Shown here: piece by piece, positions 16,327 to 17,538 of the stretch
Layout: each line of letters opens with the position of its first letter
How positions within the stretch are numbered: position 1 is the stretch's first letter
Assembly: GCA_023443145.1 (NCBI GenBank)
Contig: JAEZVS010000061.1
Span: 1-17,538 of the forward strand
Origin: Bacillota bacterium
GTDB taxonomy: Bacteria; Bacillota; Peptococcia; Peptococcales; Peptococcaceae
DNA: 17,538 nt
Reading direction: 5' to 3'
Made by a program: the position numbers and the translations under genes
The notes under the pieces: model-generated
Told to the model about the DNA's origin: nothing
The model's database searches: none
Seen by the model: only the letters and a program-made list of their open reading frames with translations

Positions 16327-16342
16327 CTCTAAAACGAGATGA

Positions 16343-17538
16343 TCAGCGCAGGCGATCAAGGCGGATGATGTTGTACCAAGTTTCACTCTGGTCGTCATTT
16401 CTTGAATAGATATGACTGAGAGAAGCTTCATAGATGTCATCAAAAGCCCAATACGTTTCCGGAACATCGCTGTAATGCAGGTAGTCATTCCAGTGATCCT
16501 TCAAATACTTATGATCGCCTTTGCGATTGAGCATGCGGTTGGTCATCGCCACAGCTTCGGCGCGGGTGATGAAACGGTCGGGACGGAAGGTGCCGTCTTC
16601 ATAACCGCCAACATATCCTTTTTGCGCCACAGCACAAATCACCTGCTCTGCCCAATGGCCGCTCACATCACTAAAGACGTTTGCGCCGCCGGAAATGTCT
16701 TCCACGCGTGCCATGATTGCTGCATATTCGGCACGTGTGATGGGCGCATCCGGACGGAAAGTACCATCTTGATAGCCGCGCAAAATGCCTTTTTCCGTGA
16801 GCTCCTTCACCGCACCCGAATACCACTGATTCGAGGTCACATCGGGGAAATTGGTGTTGCTGGGTCCGATGTCTTGCACGCCGGGCAGAATGCGTGAGAA
16901 AATGGCCGCCACTTCACCGCGAGTGATGTTGCGTTCAGGGCCGAAGGTGCCGCCCGGATAACCCACAATGTAGGCCAAATGGGCTTGCAAGTCTTCTTTG
17001 CCGGCGCCTGTGCTGTTATCAATGATGATGGTGCTGCTGCCGCCGCTGCTGCCGCCGCTGCTGCCACCTGAAGAAAGATCTTTCTCCAACAAAGCCGTCA
17101 CGATGATGGGATCTCCCGCCTCTGTAATGCGGATTGGGAAAGAAGTATCCCAATGCGGATTGGCTTCACGATAGCCGCGATTCGGCAGAATTTCCGGTGC
17201 GTAAATGCTGTCCAGCTTTGTGCCGATACGAACGTCGAAGATCGTGGTATCGGCCAACACGCCTTTTTTCGTGTCGATGGTGAAGATCACACGGCGATAA
17301 TCATCCGGAACAGGCTCTCTCTCATCCGACACCGGTATGATGTCGCGATCCGGGCGACCATCCGTGCCTTCATCTTTCACAAAGCGCGCCTTAATCGTGG
17401 TGTCTTCGGTAAACTGCCAAGGCGTGGATTTATCCCAAGGTCTATTCGGATTGACTTTATAGCCGTCTTCAACTTCTACTGCCGGTGCCTTACTTTCAGG
17501 TAAAGTAACACCGCTGCGCACGTAGTACACATATACGT
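16343..17538 (-). CDS. S-layer-homology (SLH) surface protein, 5' end outside the window
   Basis: The reading frame is open to the window edge (VYVYYVRSG...), so the signal peptide and true start are missing. The visible part first has two beta-rich repeats with WDKSTPWQFTEDTTIKARFV and HWDTSFPIRITEAG. These resemble the Listeria-Bacteroides/InlB B-type repeats found in surface proteins. A flexible Ser-Gly linker (GGSSGGSSGGSS, near 17050) and three SLH motifs follow. Their binding signatures are TRGE (about 16920), TRAE (about 16740) and TRAE (about 16565). SLH triplets bind pyruvylated secondary cell-wall polymers, so this is a cell-surface protein held non-covalently. The tail after the third motif starts like a further SLH unit (YSDVPETYWAFDDIYEAS) but is not completed, as is common. 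Its ligand or enzymatic role cannot be judged without the missing part. Confidence 0.93.
   Translation of the reverse strand, partial: VYVYYVRSGVTLPESKAPAVEVEDGYKVNPNRPWDKSTPWQFTEDTTIKARFVKDEGTDGRPDRDIIPVSDEREPVPDDYRRVIFTIDTKKGVLADTTIFDVRIGTKLDSIYAPEILPNRGYREANPHWDTSFPIRITEAGDPIIVTALLEKDLSSGGSSGGSSGGSSTIIIDNSTGAGKEDLQAHLAYIVGYPGGTFGPERNITRGEVAAIFSRILPGVQDIGPSNTNFPDVTSNQWYSGAVKELTEKGILRGYQDGTFRPDAPITRAEYAAIMARVEDISGGANVFSDVSGHWAEQVICAVAQKGYVGGYEDGTFRPDRFITRAEAVAMTNRMLNRKGDHKYLKDHWNDYLHYSDVPETYWAFDDIYEASLSHIYSRNDDQSETWYNIIRLDRLR

Noticed and set aside
16837..17067. ORF beginning with a long alanine run
   Set aside because: It is a frame-shifted reading of the Gly-Ser linker repeat and SLH region of the surface protein gene.

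Overview
The window is one co-directional block: every gene I can support lies on the minus strand, so the text below follows transcription from high to low coordinates. The sequence suggests a Gram-positive anaerobe of the Bacillota, probably clostridial in the broad sense. The reasons are strong AGGAGG-type ribosome binding sites, SigA-like promoters with 17-base spacers, an S-layer-homology surface protein, a Bacillus-type Fe-S PurF with a propeptide, a single-chain PurL with a fused glutaminase domain, and a ykkC-family leader upstream of the pur genes. Base composition looks roughly balanced by eye. I cannot name a genus.

Region 1 (17538-16295) is the 3' part of a secreted cell-wall protein with three SLH repeats, closed by a clean intrinsic terminator. 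Region 2 (16156-14405) is a promoter followed by a tight four-gene unit: two small CxxCxGxG zinc-ribbon membrane proteins of unknown role, a yqeY-type GatB-like protein, and a yraN-type nuclease-fold protein.

Region 3 (14325-1743) is the main content. A nine-gene purine operon, purE-purB-purC-purF-purM-purN-purH-purD-purL, is preceded by its own promoter, a ykkC subtype 2b (PRPP) riboswitch candidate and an overlapping terminator. It ends in a strong hairpin. PurF, PurD, PurN, PurL, PurM, PurE, PurC, PurB and PurH together cover PRPP to IMP. The exception is PurK, which a class I PurE normally needs; it is not in the window. PRPP is the substrate of the first enzyme (PurF) and also the expected riboswitch ligand, so the leader would act as a feed-forward ON switch.

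Region 4 (1612-1418) is a single tRNA-Ala(UGC) gene with its own promoter and terminator. Region 5 (1216-93) is a TDT/SLAC1-family membrane transporter with a strong promoter and an odd N-terminus that may reflect a one-base frameshift. I see no mobile elements, CRISPR arrays or prophage genes. The most interesting item is the riboswitch-terminator leader of the purine operon. The two zinc-ribbon membrane proteins are the least understood genes.
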